From NCBI GenBank assembly GCA_035530875.1, contig DATKUB010000011.1:1-57375 (forward strand): DNA of 57,375 bases, in the 5' to 3' direction. Each line of letters starts with the position of its first letter. Within the stretch, counting starts at the first letter, position 1. Under the pieces are notes generated by a model. It did not search any database. It was not told the origin of the DNA and was given only the letters and a program-made list of their open reading frames with translations. Positions 34,448 to 43,212 of this stretch are shown in pieces. A program made the position numbers and the translations under genes. This stretch comes from JANXYY01 sp035530875. GTDB lineage: Bacteria; Actinomycetota; Actinomycetes; Nanopelagicales; Nanopelagicaceae.

Positions 34448-34702
34448 CTACTCGGAAGATCCAAGTACTAGATCGCGGATACTGTCCGCCCCGATACGGA
34501 GTTTTCCTTCTCGGGCGAGCTTTTCGCGCCACGCCGTCTGTAGGTCGCTTCCTGGTTCGGCAAAGCCATCAAAAGTAACGCCCTGCATGTTTTTGCAAGA
34601 CTTGTTTGGGCTGCAGTCTTCATCGATCAGTACAGATGGATCACCCTGAGCGGCCCAGACCGAGCGGAGAACATTTCGTGCGTTTTCGGTCTCAGAAGAC
34701 AT
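34448..34702 (-). CDS. 84-residue protein of unknown function upstream of coxD
   Basis: A small soluble protein containing an EDCSPNKSCKNMQG segment with two cysteines. No family recognised. ATG 34702 follows GAGGAG at good spacing; the frame upstream to 34735 lacks this. It lies 34 bp before the preferred coxD start, so it is probably the first gene of the maturation operon, or follows the third XdhC gene at 97 bp. The cysteine pair suggests metal or redox chemistry, but this is speculative. Confidence 0.65.
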   Translation of the reverse strand: MSSETENARNVLRSVWAAQGDPSVLIDEDCSPNKSCKNMQGVTFDGFAEPGSDLQTAWREKLAREGKLRIGADSIRDLVLGSSE

Positions 34703-34799
34703 GATCGGCACTCCTCTAGCGTTGGCTGGGATCAAGCGTCAGGTCGAACTGTTTGCTAATTCTGGGAAGGCTAGCACGTAGGAAAAGAGTCGGCCCTTT

Positions 34800-35726
34800 T
34801 TATTCCAGATCCCGAAGTCCTTTCTGAACTGCGATTGCCTCGGCAAGGATTGAGATTCCGATCTCAGCAGGGGTTTTCGCACCGATTGCCAGCCCCGCCG
34901 GCCCGTGAACCCGGGTCAAGTCGGTAACGCCTCGGTAGGCCAGCCAGTCGGCCCGATTCTCTTGCATCTTCCGCGATCCCAGGGCACCGATATAGCCAAC
35001 CTGGCTCTCCAGGGCGGCGGCAAGTGATCGACTTGAGGATTCGACGTCGTGTCCCATGATCACCGCGCAATCAATCTTCGTCAGTCCGACCATTAAGCCG
35101 GTGGCGGTCTGAACTCGGGAATCTGCAGCGACTTGCCAGCCCAGTAATCGGGCTCCATTTCGAAGGGCATCTACGATCGGCCCCTCGCCGGCAATGACTA
35201 ACTTGGTAACCGGCCACAAGATTGTGACGATTCTGTTCGCTAATTCAGTGCAGGTCGATACTCCCTTATTGAAGAGCTCGGCGACATCTAGGTCAGCCTC
35301 GGAAATGTTGTTTGAGGAATATAAATCAGTCCGCAAAATGACATCATCGTGGGTGCTGCTTACCAGACAGATCGCTTCCCGACTGAGCAACATGGGCCAT
35401 AAATCTGTCGGCAACTCAGATGCCGGAATTAAAACGCAGCGCGCGGAGCCACCATTAGGGAGTCCTGCAATTAGCGACTCAGTCTCCGTGACCTGAATTT
35501 CAACTACGCGACCAGTTGATGTGTGCCTACTAGCCAGGTCCGTCAGCGAGCCATCGAGCACTCCGGATAAGAGGCTGCCGATCCGACCTCCGCCCGGAGT
35601 CAGCGCAACTGCATCGCTACGATCCGCCGCTTCGAGGCCGTTCGTTGAAACGATCCAGGCAACATCAGCCCTCGTCTTGGCTCTAAGGCATGCGTTAACG
35701 CTTAAGGCAACTCCATACATTCGCAT
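34800..35726 (-). CDS. XdhC-family protein (copy 3)
   Basis: A 308-residue XdhC-like protein. The C-terminal Rossmann domain is clear (TKLVIAGEGPIVDALRNGARL, GYIGALGSRKMQENR, HGPAGLAIGAKTPAEIG). The N-terminal domain is shorter, with GGGRIGSLLSGVLDG in place of the usual GGCVEG motif, so the cysteine is missing. It is upstream of the coxDE operon, same strand, 97 bp before the 84-residue gene. It probably assists cofactor transfer to CO dehydrogenase together with the other two copies. Confidence 0.87.
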   Translation of the reverse strand: MRMYGVALSVNACLRAKTRADVAWIVSTNGLEAADRSDAVALTPGGGRIGSLLSGVLDGSLTDLASRHTSTGRVVEIQVTETESLIAGLPNGGSARCVLIPASELPTDLWPMLLSREAICLVSSTHDDVILRTDLYSSNNISEADLDVAELFNKGVSTCTELANRIVTILWPVTKLVIAGEGPIVDALRNGARLLGWQVAADSRVQTATGLMVGLTKIDCAVIMGHDVESSSRSLAAALESQVGYIGALGSRKMQENRADWLAYRGVTDLTRVHGPAGLAIGAKTPAEIGISILAEAIAVQKGLRDLE

Positions 35727-35880
35727 AGTCTAGCCGCGGGTTGAATATCCGCATTCGGACCTTCCATTTCCGCTGGGACCTAACGTTGTTAAGCAATACC
35801 TGTCTGATAACCTCAGGTCGGTTACTGCGGTTCCACTAAGGATTAGATTTGCGTGGCAAGCGGCGATCGGGAGGCTGCTC

Positions 35881-37260
35881 ATGGTTTCAGAAGTAGCTGG
35901 GGCCACGTCGCCACAGAGCCACTCGCAGTCGAACCCACTACCGAAATCGCGATCGCGAATAGCCGAACATTATTTGAGTAATAGATTGCCTCGTCGCGGG
36001 CATATGTCAGAGCAAGATCGAAAAGAGTCCATGAGTTCGCTTATGGTTAGGTTAACTCGCACTTCAGTGAGCCGATATTCAGTTCTGCTATCGCTTTCAA
36101 TCGTGGTTGCAGCTGTTGGATTGCTGCAAAACTCGATTGCAGTGGTGATAGGCGCGATGCTTATCGCGCCACTGATGGCTCCCATCATCGGCTTGGCCGC
36201 CTCCCTCGTTATGGGCTGGCGGCGACAGGTAATGCATGGGCTTCTGCTTGTAGGCGGATCGGTGATTGGTGCGACTGCAATTGCTTGGGCGATCGCAAAA
36301 TTCCTGCCAGATTCAGGTCTGGGTTTGCCGACCGAAGTTTTGGCGCGAACCAGTCCAGATGTCCGCGATCTACTAGTCGCCTTGGCGGCCGGGGCTGCCG
36401 GAGCGTATGCCACAATCCGGCGGGATGTTTCTGTTGCTCTTCCCGGAGTGGCCGTCGCGGTTGCGCTCGTGCCACCACTTGGAGCCATCGGAGTGCTAAT
36501 CGCCAGAGATCAGCCGGATTTAGCACGTGGCGCCGCAATGCTTTTTGTTACCAACATGGTGGGTATCGTGCTAGCCGCCGCGATCGTTTTTGTACTAAGT
36601 GGTTTGGTTCCCAAACATAGTCTTAGAAATAGTCGACGTAGAATTGTGATCACGTTAGCTCTGGTATCGGTCCCGACCGTGGTGCTTGCCGTGGTTCTAA
36701 CAAATCGCTTTATTCAATCTGCCGATGCTGCTCTTCGATTGCGCCTTGCCAGTAATGCTGTATCGGATTGGCTTGGTCCCGGTTACGACCTAAATCGCAT
36801 AAAGATGACTGGCAGCACCGTCCAAGTGAATGTTTCAGGGAGGGTCTCCCCACCGCCGGTGCAGTCCCTAACGGATTCTTTAGACGCAGTACTTGGGGAG
36901 TCCACCGCCGTTGATCTTCGTTGGACCCCTGTTAGCGATCCAAATGCCGTTGTTTCTACGCGCCAGGTGGTTGGTCTTAACGAACTTCAACCTTTGGTCC
37001 AAGGATGGCTCAACCAACAAGCTCTGACGCTGGATGGGCTCTCATATGACTCTTCGACGCTGGTGGTCACAGCCTCCGGATTTGAGCCGCCAACTTCATC
37101 TGATGGTTTGGCAACATTGATCTTCAATACTTTTGGAACTCATCCGCTAATAAGTTTCGTATGGACCAGAATCGAGCCAACGGCCTCGCCGACAGAAATA
37201 CCAGCTACCCCACCCATCCTTTCGAACCCGGCAGACACTTCGACTCCCGCTGCTCCCTAA
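35881..37260 (+). CDS. DUF389-family membrane protein
   Basis: A 459-residue protein. The N-terminal 90 residues are soluble, then comes the DUF389 membrane core with six or more helices. It has the family marker SIAVVIGAMLIAPLMAPIIG and the later VAVALVPPLGAIG. The C-terminal 150 residues form a soluble, probably extracytoplasmic domain ending in a proline/threonine-rich tail. Function of the family is unknown. GGGAGG lies six bases before the ATG. It stands alone, divergent from the third XdhC gene. Confidence 0.88.
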   Translation: MVSEVAGATSPQSHSQSNPLPKSRSRIAEHYLSNRLPRRGHMSEQDRKESMSSLMVRLTRTSVSRYSVLLSLSIVVAAVGLLQNSIAVVIGAMLIAPLMAPIIGLAASLVMGWRRQVMHGLLLVGGSVIGATAIAWAIAKFLPDSGLGLPTEVLARTSPDVRDLLVALAAGAAGAYATIRRDVSVALPGVAVAVALVPPLGAIGVLIARDQPDLARGAAMLFVTNMVGIVLAAAIVFVLSGLVPKHSLRNSRRRIVITLALVSVPTVVLAVVLTNRFIQSADAALRLRLASNAVSDWLGPGYDLNRIKMTGSTVQVNVSGRVSPPPVQSLTDSLDAVLGESTAVDLRWTPVSDPNAVVSTRQVVGLNELQPLVQGWLNQQALTLDGLSYDSSTLVVTASGFEPPTSSDGLATLIFNTFGTHPLISFVWTRIEPTASPTEIPATPPILSNPADTSTPAAP

Positions 37261-37324
37261 CCGCAACCCGTTGAGAGTGCTTTGAGCGGCTAATATCGTG
37301 CGACTACTTGCGATGGGGGAATCA

Positions 37325-38008
37325 ATGACTGTGCCACATCCGCTGGACAATCCGGCGCGAGGCTCACTTTTAGGCGCCCACGCTTGGTTAGCGGAAAGTT
37401 ATCATGATGTCTTGCGATACCCCGAGGACATCGCTTCGTTCTTAGCGCTCCCAGATCGACCCAGAATGGAAATTTGGAGCGACGTCGCTGCGTTGGCAGG
37501 CAGACATGTGACTGTAATTCTCAACCCAGAGATTTCCATTCCATCAGATTGGGAAATTTTGAACGCAGTTTCCGGGGTGCAGATGATTGATTCGCACGTG
37601 GATCCTGCGGTGGACTCAGAAGCTGTCGTACTTGGCCCGTCAGACGTTTTAGAAATGTTAGATCTGGTCGAGCGAACTCGACCCGGTCCGTTCTTTCCGC
37701 GCACGGTGGAACTTGGAACCTATCTAGGAATCCGGCGAAACGGCGTCTTGGTTGCGATGGCGGGCGAGCGGCTCCGACCGACCGGATGGACCGAGATTAG
37801 TGCGGTATGTACTGACTCAGATTTTCGCGGCCAGGGACTGGGCACTCGACTGGTTCTGGCTGTGGCCGCTGGTATTCACGAACGCGGCGAGAGACCTTTT
37901 TTGCATACTCAGATCAGTAACGTCAACGCTATCCGCCTCTATGAGTCACTCGGGTTTGTGCTCCGCCGCGAGTTAAAAATCATGGTCGTTCGGGCACCCT
38001 CGAACTAG
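37325..38008 (+). CDS. GNAT-family N-acetyltransferase (FR47-like)
   Basis: A 227-residue acetyltransferase. The C-terminal GNAT core has the acetyl-CoA loop FRGQGLGTRLVLAVA and ends with NAIRLYESLGFVLRRELK. The N-terminal third is an extra domain as in FR47-like enzymes. ATG 37325 has a GGGGG leader; GTG 37298 is in frame. The lipoprotein gene begins directly at its stop codon. The substrate is unknown. Confidence 0.9.
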   Translation: MTVPHPLDNPARGSLLGAHAWLAESYHDVLRYPEDIASFLALPDRPRMEIWSDVAALAGRHVTVILNPEISIPSDWEILNAVSGVQMIDSHVDPAVDSEAVVLGPSDVLEMLDLVERTRPGPFFPRTVELGTYLGIRRNGVLVAMAGERLRPTGWTEISAVCTDSDFRGQGLGTRLVLAVAAGIHERGERPFLHTQISNVNAIRLYESLGFVLRRELKIMVVRAPSN

Positions 38009-38533
38009 ATGGTCCACCAACCGAAATTCTCTCCGACCCTTGTCATGCTGATCGCGGCATTCATACTCTCAAGTTGCACCTCGACTGGAGCGGTCAATTC
38101 ATCGAGCGACGCATCGGCCGAAGGCATGAGTTCAATGAGTGTGCACAGAGCAACTCCTGAAGCAGAAACGGCTACGGCACTGTTTAAAATCGCGCAGAAA
38201 TTCAACGATGAGTACGCCCAAAACGATGTTGAGCCTGTTTATGATCGGTGGGATCTACGCAGCCAGGCCGTGATATCTCGTGCCGAGTATCTTCGTAGGC
38301 ATCTAGAGTGCCCGGCCGCCACGCAGGAACCAGTTCGCGTTCTGTCCGCAACTCCTAGCCCTGGTGGGCAGTGGTCGGTTCGGTATGAAATCGGCGGCCT
38401 ATTCTTCACTGACTACTGGTACTACCGGGGCCGAAGGTGGGTCTTTGATTTACTATTAAGCAACCCTGAGGCTGTGCGTTCTTACCGGCTTTCTGGCGCC
38501 AAGCATGCGAGAGCAAACGGTTGCCGGCGTTAG
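38009..38533 (+). CDS. Putative secreted lipoprotein
   Basis: A 174-residue protein with a lipoprotein signal: hydrophobic segment TLVMLIAAFILSSC with lipobox LSSC, C23 as the lipid anchor. The mature part is serine-rich, then forms a mixed alpha/beta domain (WSVRYEIGGLFFTDYWYYRG). No family recognised. Its ATG follows the stop of the acetyltransferase gene without a gap, so the two are co-transcribed. It would be anchored to the outer face of the membrane. Confidence 0.75.
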   Translation: MVHQPKFSPTLVMLIAAFILSSCTSTGAVNSSSDASAEGMSSMSVHRATPEAETATALFKIAQKFNDEYAQNDVEPVYDRWDLRSQAVISRAEYLRRHLECPAATQEPVRVLSATPSPGGQWSVRYEIGGLFFTDYWYYRGRRWVFDLLLSNPEAVRSYRLSGAKHARANGCRR

Positions 38534-38707
38534 TGTGCTGGCTCACGCCAGTCGATGCCGAAGGATCGCATCTTTGGTTGTGTATGACGTAGGTCGCATC
38601 AATCTTTCAGAAGGAATTCCAGCTGCTCGCCTTATGGGACGCACTTCACGGCCGAAATGGTGTGGATGGTCCCTCCAAGTTGATACGGTAAAGGCCTAGG
38701 GGGAGAA

Positions 38708-39952
38708 ATGAAAAAACTGCTCGTGCTTGGCGGGGGAACCGCCGGCACTATCGTTGTTAACAAACTTCGGAAGAAGTTGGCTAAAGACCAATGGACAATA
38801 ACCGTGGTGGATCAAAATAATGACCACGTTTATCAGCCGGGTCTATTGCTGATGCCTTTTGGCGTTTACCGTCCCGAGGAACTCGTCAAGAAACGAGATC
38901 ACTTTTTCCCAGCCGGTATCGACTACCTTCGCGCCGAGATAGACAAAGTTGAGCCGGACGCTAACCGGGTTATGTTGGCTGACGGCCGTTCCCTTGATTA
39001 TGACTATCTAGTGATCGCGACCGGTACTTCGCCTAGACCCGATCAGACGCCAGGCATGGACGATCCAGCCATCTGGCGTAAGAGCGTCTTCGACTTCTAC
39101 ACGTTTGAGGGTTCAATCGCATTGCGTGATGCGCTCGCCAAATGGGAGGGCGGGCGCCTTGTCATCCACATAACTGAGATGCCAATCAAGTGCCCAGTAG
39201 CGCCACTAGAGTTCGCCTTTCTCACCGATGCTTTTTTCGAAAAGCGCAAGATGCGCGACAAGGTGGAAATCGTCTACGTGACACCACTTGAAGGTGCGTT
39301 CACGAAGCCTGTCTGTTCAAAGCATCTTGGGTACATGCTCGATAATCGTAAGATTAAACTTGAGCCAGATTTCATGATTGAGCACATAGATCCGGAGACC
39401 AAAACGTTGGTCTCGATGGATGAGCGCGAGATTCCATTCGACCTTCTAGTTACGGTGCCATTGAATATGGGTGCGGATTTTGTCGGACGTTCGGGAATGG
39501 GCGATGAGTTGAACTACGTTCCCGTAGATAAGGAGACGTTTCTCTCACGGAGTCATGCCAATGTTTTTGCGCTTGGAGATGCATCAGACATCCCGGCGTC
39601 CAAAGCTGGTTCAGTAGCACACTTCGCCATTGATCTCTTCGCTGAAAATTTCATTGATTACATTGAAGGTCGACCAATGAAGAAGCTCTTTGACGGTCAT
39701 GCGAATTGCTTCATCGAATCCGGACACGGTAAAGGTCTGTTGATTGACTTCAACTATACAACTGAACCACTATTCGGAAAATTTCCATTACCTGTTATCG
39801 GGCCATTCCCGCTTTTGAAAGAGAGCCGGCTCAATCACATGGGCAAGTTAGCTTTCCGTTGGATTTACTGGAATTTGCTTCTCAAGGGCCGTCCAATCCC
39901 GATATCTTCACTTATGTCCATGGCGGGCAAGCGTCAAGTGACAACCAACTAG
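38708..39952 (+). CDS. sqr: Sulfide:quinone oxidoreductase-like flavoprotein
   Basis: A 414-residue NAD(P)/FAD-type oxidoreductase. The FAD motif is at the start (LLVLGGGTAGTIV), with YLVIATGTSPRPD and NVFALGDASDIPASKAG later. Cysteines at C162 (IKCPVAP) and C203 (KPVCSKHLG) fit the catalytic pair of SQR. The amphipathic C-terminal part (AFRWIYWNLLLKG) would attach to the membrane. It oxidises sulfide to sulfane sulfur and reduces quinone. The dsrC- and dsrE-like genes follow within 13 and 11 bp, supporting sulfide oxidation. GGGGGAG precedes the ATG. Confidence 0.9.
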   Translation: MKKLLVLGGGTAGTIVVNKLRKKLAKDQWTITVVDQNNDHVYQPGLLLMPFGVYRPEELVKKRDHFFPAGIDYLRAEIDKVEPDANRVMLADGRSLDYDYLVIATGTSPRPDQTPGMDDPAIWRKSVFDFYTFEGSIALRDALAKWEGGRLVIHITEMPIKCPVAPLEFAFLTDAFFEKRKMRDKVEIVYVTPLEGAFTKPVCSKHLGYMLDNRKIKLEPDFMIEHIDPETKTLVSMDEREIPFDLLVTVPLNMGADFVGRSGMGDELNYVPVDKETFLSRSHANVFALGDASDIPASKAGSVAHFAIDLFAENFIDYIEGRPMKKLFDGHANCFIESGHGKGLLIDFNYTTEPLFGKFPLPVIGPFPLLKESRLNHMGKLAFRWIYWNLLLKGRPIPISSLMSMAGKRQVTTN

Positions 39953-39965
39953 GGAGTAGATCACC

Positions 39966-40280
39966 ATGCCGATCGTGGATATCGCAGGCAAGCAAGTTCA
40001 CGTAAACGAAGAAGGTTTTCTCACCGAATACGATGAATGGAATGAGGAAATCGCCAAAGTCCTGGCCAAACAGATCGACGTCGAAATGACTGACGAACAC
40101 TGGAAGATCATTAAGTTTCTGCGTGAGGACTATAAGACCGAGGGCGAGACAGCAACATCGCGTCGAGTGCAGACAGTTGGCGGCGTTCCGGTCAAGGAAC
40201 AGTTCGTGCTCTTCCCAAAGAAACCAGCTAAGAAGATGGCGTATATCGCCGGACTACCCAAGCCCAAGGGCTGTGTCTAA
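39966..40280 (+). CDS. DsrC/TusE-family sulfur carrier
   Basis: A 104-residue DsrC-family protein with the typical start IAGKQVHVNEEGFLTEYDEW and C-terminus GLPKPKGCV. The penultimate cysteine C103, the sulfur carrier, is present. The second, upstream cysteine found in dissimilatory DsrC is replaced by alanine, so it is a single-cysteine, TusE-like form. It probably takes persulfide sulfur from the SQR product, together with the DsrE-like protein. GGGAG precedes the start. Confidence 0.93.
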   Translation: MPIVDIAGKQVHVNEEGFLTEYDEWNEEIAKVLAKQIDVEMTDEHWKIIKFLREDYKTEGETATSRRVQTVGGVPVKEQFVLFPKKPAKKMAYIAGLPKPKGCV

Positions 40281-40291
40281 AGGAGCCTGAA

Positions 40292-40813
40292 ATGACAAGT
40301 ACCTCTCCGATGATTGTTCCGAAGTTTGATTCGGGCGACACGGATCGCAAACTTGCGATCATCTGTTCGAAGGGAAACCTCGACATGGCCTACCCAGGCT
40401 TGATCCTGGGAAATGCAGCGCTTGGCGAGGGAATTGAGACGATGCTTTTTTTCACCTTTTGGGGCTTCGACATGATCACCAAATCGCGCATGAATGACCT
40501 ACAGTTCAGTCCTGCTGGCAACACCGCGTTGCACATTCCTGGGCGCGACGCACACATGCCGCAGGCCTTGGCGCCGGGCATGACCGGGATGGCCACAAAG
40601 ATGCTGAAAAAGCAGATGGCGGATCTCAATATTCCCGAGGTTCCCGACTTCCTTGATCAGATCGTCGCCGCTGGGGGACACCTGTGGGCGTGCCGATTGT
40701 CAGCCGATATGAACAAGTTGGAGATGTCGGACTTGCGTGATGACGTTGAAGGCATCATTAGCGCATCCGATTTCATTGAAATGACTGACGGGGCGCAACT
40801 TCTCTTCATCTAG
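40292..40813 (+). CDS. DsrE/DsrF-like sulfurtransferase (DsrE2 type)
   Basis: A 173-residue DsrE/F/DrsH-like protein. The start LAIICSKGNLDMAYPGLILG and the cysteine of HLWACRLSADMNKLE fit the DsrE2 group, which moves sulfane sulfur between carriers. It is in an operon with sqr and the DsrC-like gene, AAAGGAG before the ATG. It probably accepts sulfur formed from sulfide oxidation and passes it on through DsrC. No rhodanese or Hdr-like complex is seen in the window. Confidence 0.92.
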   Translation: MTSTSPMIVPKFDSGDTDRKLAIICSKGNLDMAYPGLILGNAALGEGIETMLFFTFWGFDMITKSRMNDLQFSPAGNTALHIPGRDAHMPQALAPGMTGMATKMLKKQMADLNIPEVPDFLDQIVAAGGHLWACRLSADMNKLEMSDLRDDVEGIISASDFIEMTDGAQLLFI

Positions 40814-40948
40814 ATCGAAGCAGCTGTGTTCACCGACTTCGAATCATTGACGCTGACTGGAATTGGTTGTGACCAAAGGTCTCGTCGGCGTGGCTAGAGT
40901 CGTGCAATTGGTTGATCAAAGTACAACTTGAAAACGGAGGTAATGGAA

Positions 40949-41401
40949 ATGGCCATGGATGAGGTAAGGGACACCAAGGGTCATATCATTGTTGGGGTGG
41001 ACGGGTCGGAAACGTCGATGATCGCGCTCCGTTGGGCCGCCAAGTTAGCTCCGACTCTCGGGGGAAATATTGTGGCGGTGATCGCTTGGGATTATCCGGC
41101 TCGTCCAGGTTGGGAAGGCGAAATACCAGACTGGTGGCGACCGGATGAGGACGCGATCAAGATTCTTGATGAAACCTTAGACAGTGTGTTCGGCAAAAAC
41201 CGTCCAGTTGGTCTGGTCACAAGCGTGCAGCAAGGACGTCCAACTCCGATTCTGATTGAAGCTAGCAAAGATGCTGACATGCTGATTATTGGCAGTCGGG
41301 GTCTTGGCGGTTTTGCCGGGATGCTGCTCGGATCAGTTAGTTCGAGTTGTGCCGAACACGCTCACTGTCCGGTACTTGTGGTCCATGGTGACGCAGAGTA
41401 A
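40949..41401 (+). CDS. Universal stress protein (UspA family)
   Basis: A 150-residue single Usp domain. The ATP-binding loop near the C-terminus, GSRGLGGFAGMLLGSVSS, and the start VGVDGSETSMIALRWA are typical. ATG 40949 is chosen for its 8-base spacing from GGAGG (40936-40940); ATG 40943 and TTG 40928 are in frame. It lies 135 bp after the sulfide cassette and probably has its own promoter. Confidence 0.94.
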   Translation: MAMDEVRDTKGHIIVGVDGSETSMIALRWAAKLAPTLGGNIVAVIAWDYPARPGWEGEIPDWWRPDEDAIKILDETLDSVFGKNRPVGLVTSVQQGRPTPILIEASKDADMLIIGSRGLGGFAGMLLGSVSSSCAEHAHCPVLVVHGDAE

Positions 41402-41446
41402 CTCAGGTTTTTAGTCGACTGATCCGATTGATGTTAGAAACTCCTT

Positions 41447-42097
41447 CTACTCTCGGAGCCCAAGAAAGGACGCGCAAGGATCTAGTCCGGTAATGGAGAT
41501 ATCGGAGCGCCGTAGTCGTGATGACCATTCGTCGAAGTTGAGCATGAAGGAATGGCTCTCCGCTGATTTTCCTCGCCTCAGTTTTCGGCTTGAGCCATTC
41601 ACGGCGTATCCGAGACTTCTTGTTACTCCCAATGACGGGGCATTGTCCGAAAAGGCTGCCGTCATGGCAACTTTCGCACCAAAACCTTCGAAGCCCAGGT
41701 GAATGGCGGCCTGGCGAAGTTCACCTCCCCAGCCGCGTCCTTGAAAAGTTCGACCCAACCACGAACCCGTTTCAAACTGGCGAAGAATCGGGAAGTCAGT
41801 TGCGGCCAGAGCGGCGGAACCGACGACTTGGCCTTCGGCAATTACGGCAAATGGCAAATCCCAGTGATTGGGCTCTGTTTCCGCACGGCACCGCCAATAG
41901 TACTTCATGGTGTTCGGCTGAATCGTTTGCGAATCTGCATCTGTCCATGGCGCGGTAAATGGCATGAAGTCAGGATCATGGATTCCCAAGGTCGACAACT
42001 TCGCGAGTTCGAACCCGAGTTCGTCATCTACATAACGCAACTCAAGTTTCGGCGTCGTGACGCGGAGTTGAAATAGCGGCCAGACATTTTGATTCAT
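41447..42097 (-). CDS. GNAT-family N-acetyltransferase (RimJ/RimL-like)
   Basis: A 216-residue acetyltransferase with PKLELRYVDDELGFELAKL at the start and the acetyl-CoA loop GSWLGRTFQGRGWGGELRQA, followed by VTRSLGYAVNG. This is the pattern of RimJ/RimL-type GNAT enzymes. It is divergent from another GNAT gene with about 50 bp between. Substrate unknown. Confidence 0.88.
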   Translation of the reverse strand: MNQNVWPLFQLRVTTPKLELRYVDDELGFELAKLSTLGIHDPDFMPFTAPWTDADSQTIQPNTMKYYWRCRAETEPNHWDLPFAVIAEGQVVGSAALAATDFPILRQFETGSWLGRTFQGRGWGGELRQAAIHLGFEGFGAKVAMTAAFSDNAPSLGVTRSLGYAVNGSSRKLRRGKSAESHSFMLNFDEWSSRLRRSDISITGLDPCASFLGLRE

Positions 42098-42146
42098 GGC
42101 AGATTATAGCCGCGCATGGAGGACGTTGGCTGTGCAAAAATAGGTC

Positions 42147-43025
42147 ATGGACTTGAGCATTGAGCAGGAGTCGACGGCTGGAGATTTCCTCCGAGCCAGT
42201 CAAGAGTTCCGCCGTCTTAATCCGATAGAAACGAATGTCATCGGTTCCGTCGCGGAATCCGTAGCCACTGGAGCAAGGTCGTACCAAGAATGCTTCTGGT
42301 GGATCGTTCGCAGAGATGGCGAAGTCGAAGGAGTCGCGATTCGAACGGTTCCGCATCGCCTCCTGATCTCACCGATGTCTAAAGGCGCTGCTAGAAAACT
42401 GGCCGAAGCCGTGATTGCGATTGATCCAGGTTGCTGGGGAGTGTCTGGAGCGGAGGAGAGCGCCGAGGAATTCCTGGCGCGTTGGTGCGAATTGACCGAC
42501 AAACAGTTGAAGGACTTTCCTCAACATATGCGAGAGACGATCTACAAGCTTGGAGAGCACACCCCCCTCGAAGGAGTTGTTGGTTTGTCGCGTCGGGCCG
42601 AAGCAAGTGATGTTGTTCTTCTGCTTGATTGGTTGAAGGCATTTGCCAAAGAGGTAGGGGTTCTTCATGTAGAGCCGACCGAGGTCGACCTCATAACCCG
42701 TCTTGAGTCGACGCCCATTTTCATTTGGGAAGTCAATGGCGAGCCGGTGGCAATGTCTGGGCACGCGGCGCTTGTCGCCGACGCCGAGGGGTACATCGGT
42801 CGGATCGGGCCTGTCTATACAGAACCTAGTGCGCGCGGTTTCGGATATGGCGCCGCGGTAACAAGTGCGATGGTTCAACACCTGCAAACCGTCGGCTGTT
42901 CAATCATCATGCTTTACGCGGACGCTGACTATGAGAAAAGCAACCGCCTATATCAGAAAATTGGATTTCGAAAGGTCGGGACGGTGCTGGAATTTGGCTC
43001 TACGCCGCCAATAGGCGAGACATGA
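42147..43025 (+). CDS. GNAT-family N-acetyltransferase
   Basis: A 292-residue protein with a C-terminal GNAT fold (GRIGPVYTEPSARGFGYGAA, then RLYQKIGFRKVG). The N-terminal half is a divergent domain that resembles a second, degenerate GNAT unit (FRRLNPIETNVIGSVAE and WIVRRDGEVEGVAIRT). The acetyl-CoA loop reads ARGFGYG. Substrate unknown. It stands alone between the divergent RimJ-like gene and a convergent lipoprotein gene. Confidence 0.86.
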   Translation: MDLSIEQESTAGDFLRASQEFRRLNPIETNVIGSVAESVATGARSYQECFWWIVRRDGEVEGVAIRTVPHRLLISPMSKGAARKLAEAVIAIDPGCWGVSGAEESAEEFLARWCELTDKQLKDFPQHMRETIYKLGEHTPLEGVVGLSRRAEASDVVLLLDWLKAFAKEVGVLHVEPTEVDLITRLESTPIFIWEVNGEPVAMSGHAALVADAEGYIGRIGPVYTEPSARGFGYGAAVTSAMVQHLQTVGCSIIMLYADADYEKSNRLYQKIGFRKVGTVLEFGSTPPIGET

Positions 43026-43212
43026 GACGAGTCGCAATCGTTGAATCCTTGCCGGTGACTATCAGAGGAGTTTCGATATCCGATTCTCTCGGGCAAGCCC
43101 GGTAATTGTGCTAGACGCTTCTCATCGAAGCCTCATTAGTCGAATCTGGCAAGCGGTTAGAAATCTTTGAATTCGGGTCGTCGACTGATATCAGAAAGTT
43201 TTCACAATCTAA

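Noticed and set aside
38534..38699. Small open frame between the lipoprotein and sqr genes
   Set aside because: No motif or ribosome binding site, and it begins inside the lipoprotein gene; the region is better seen as the sqr promoter.
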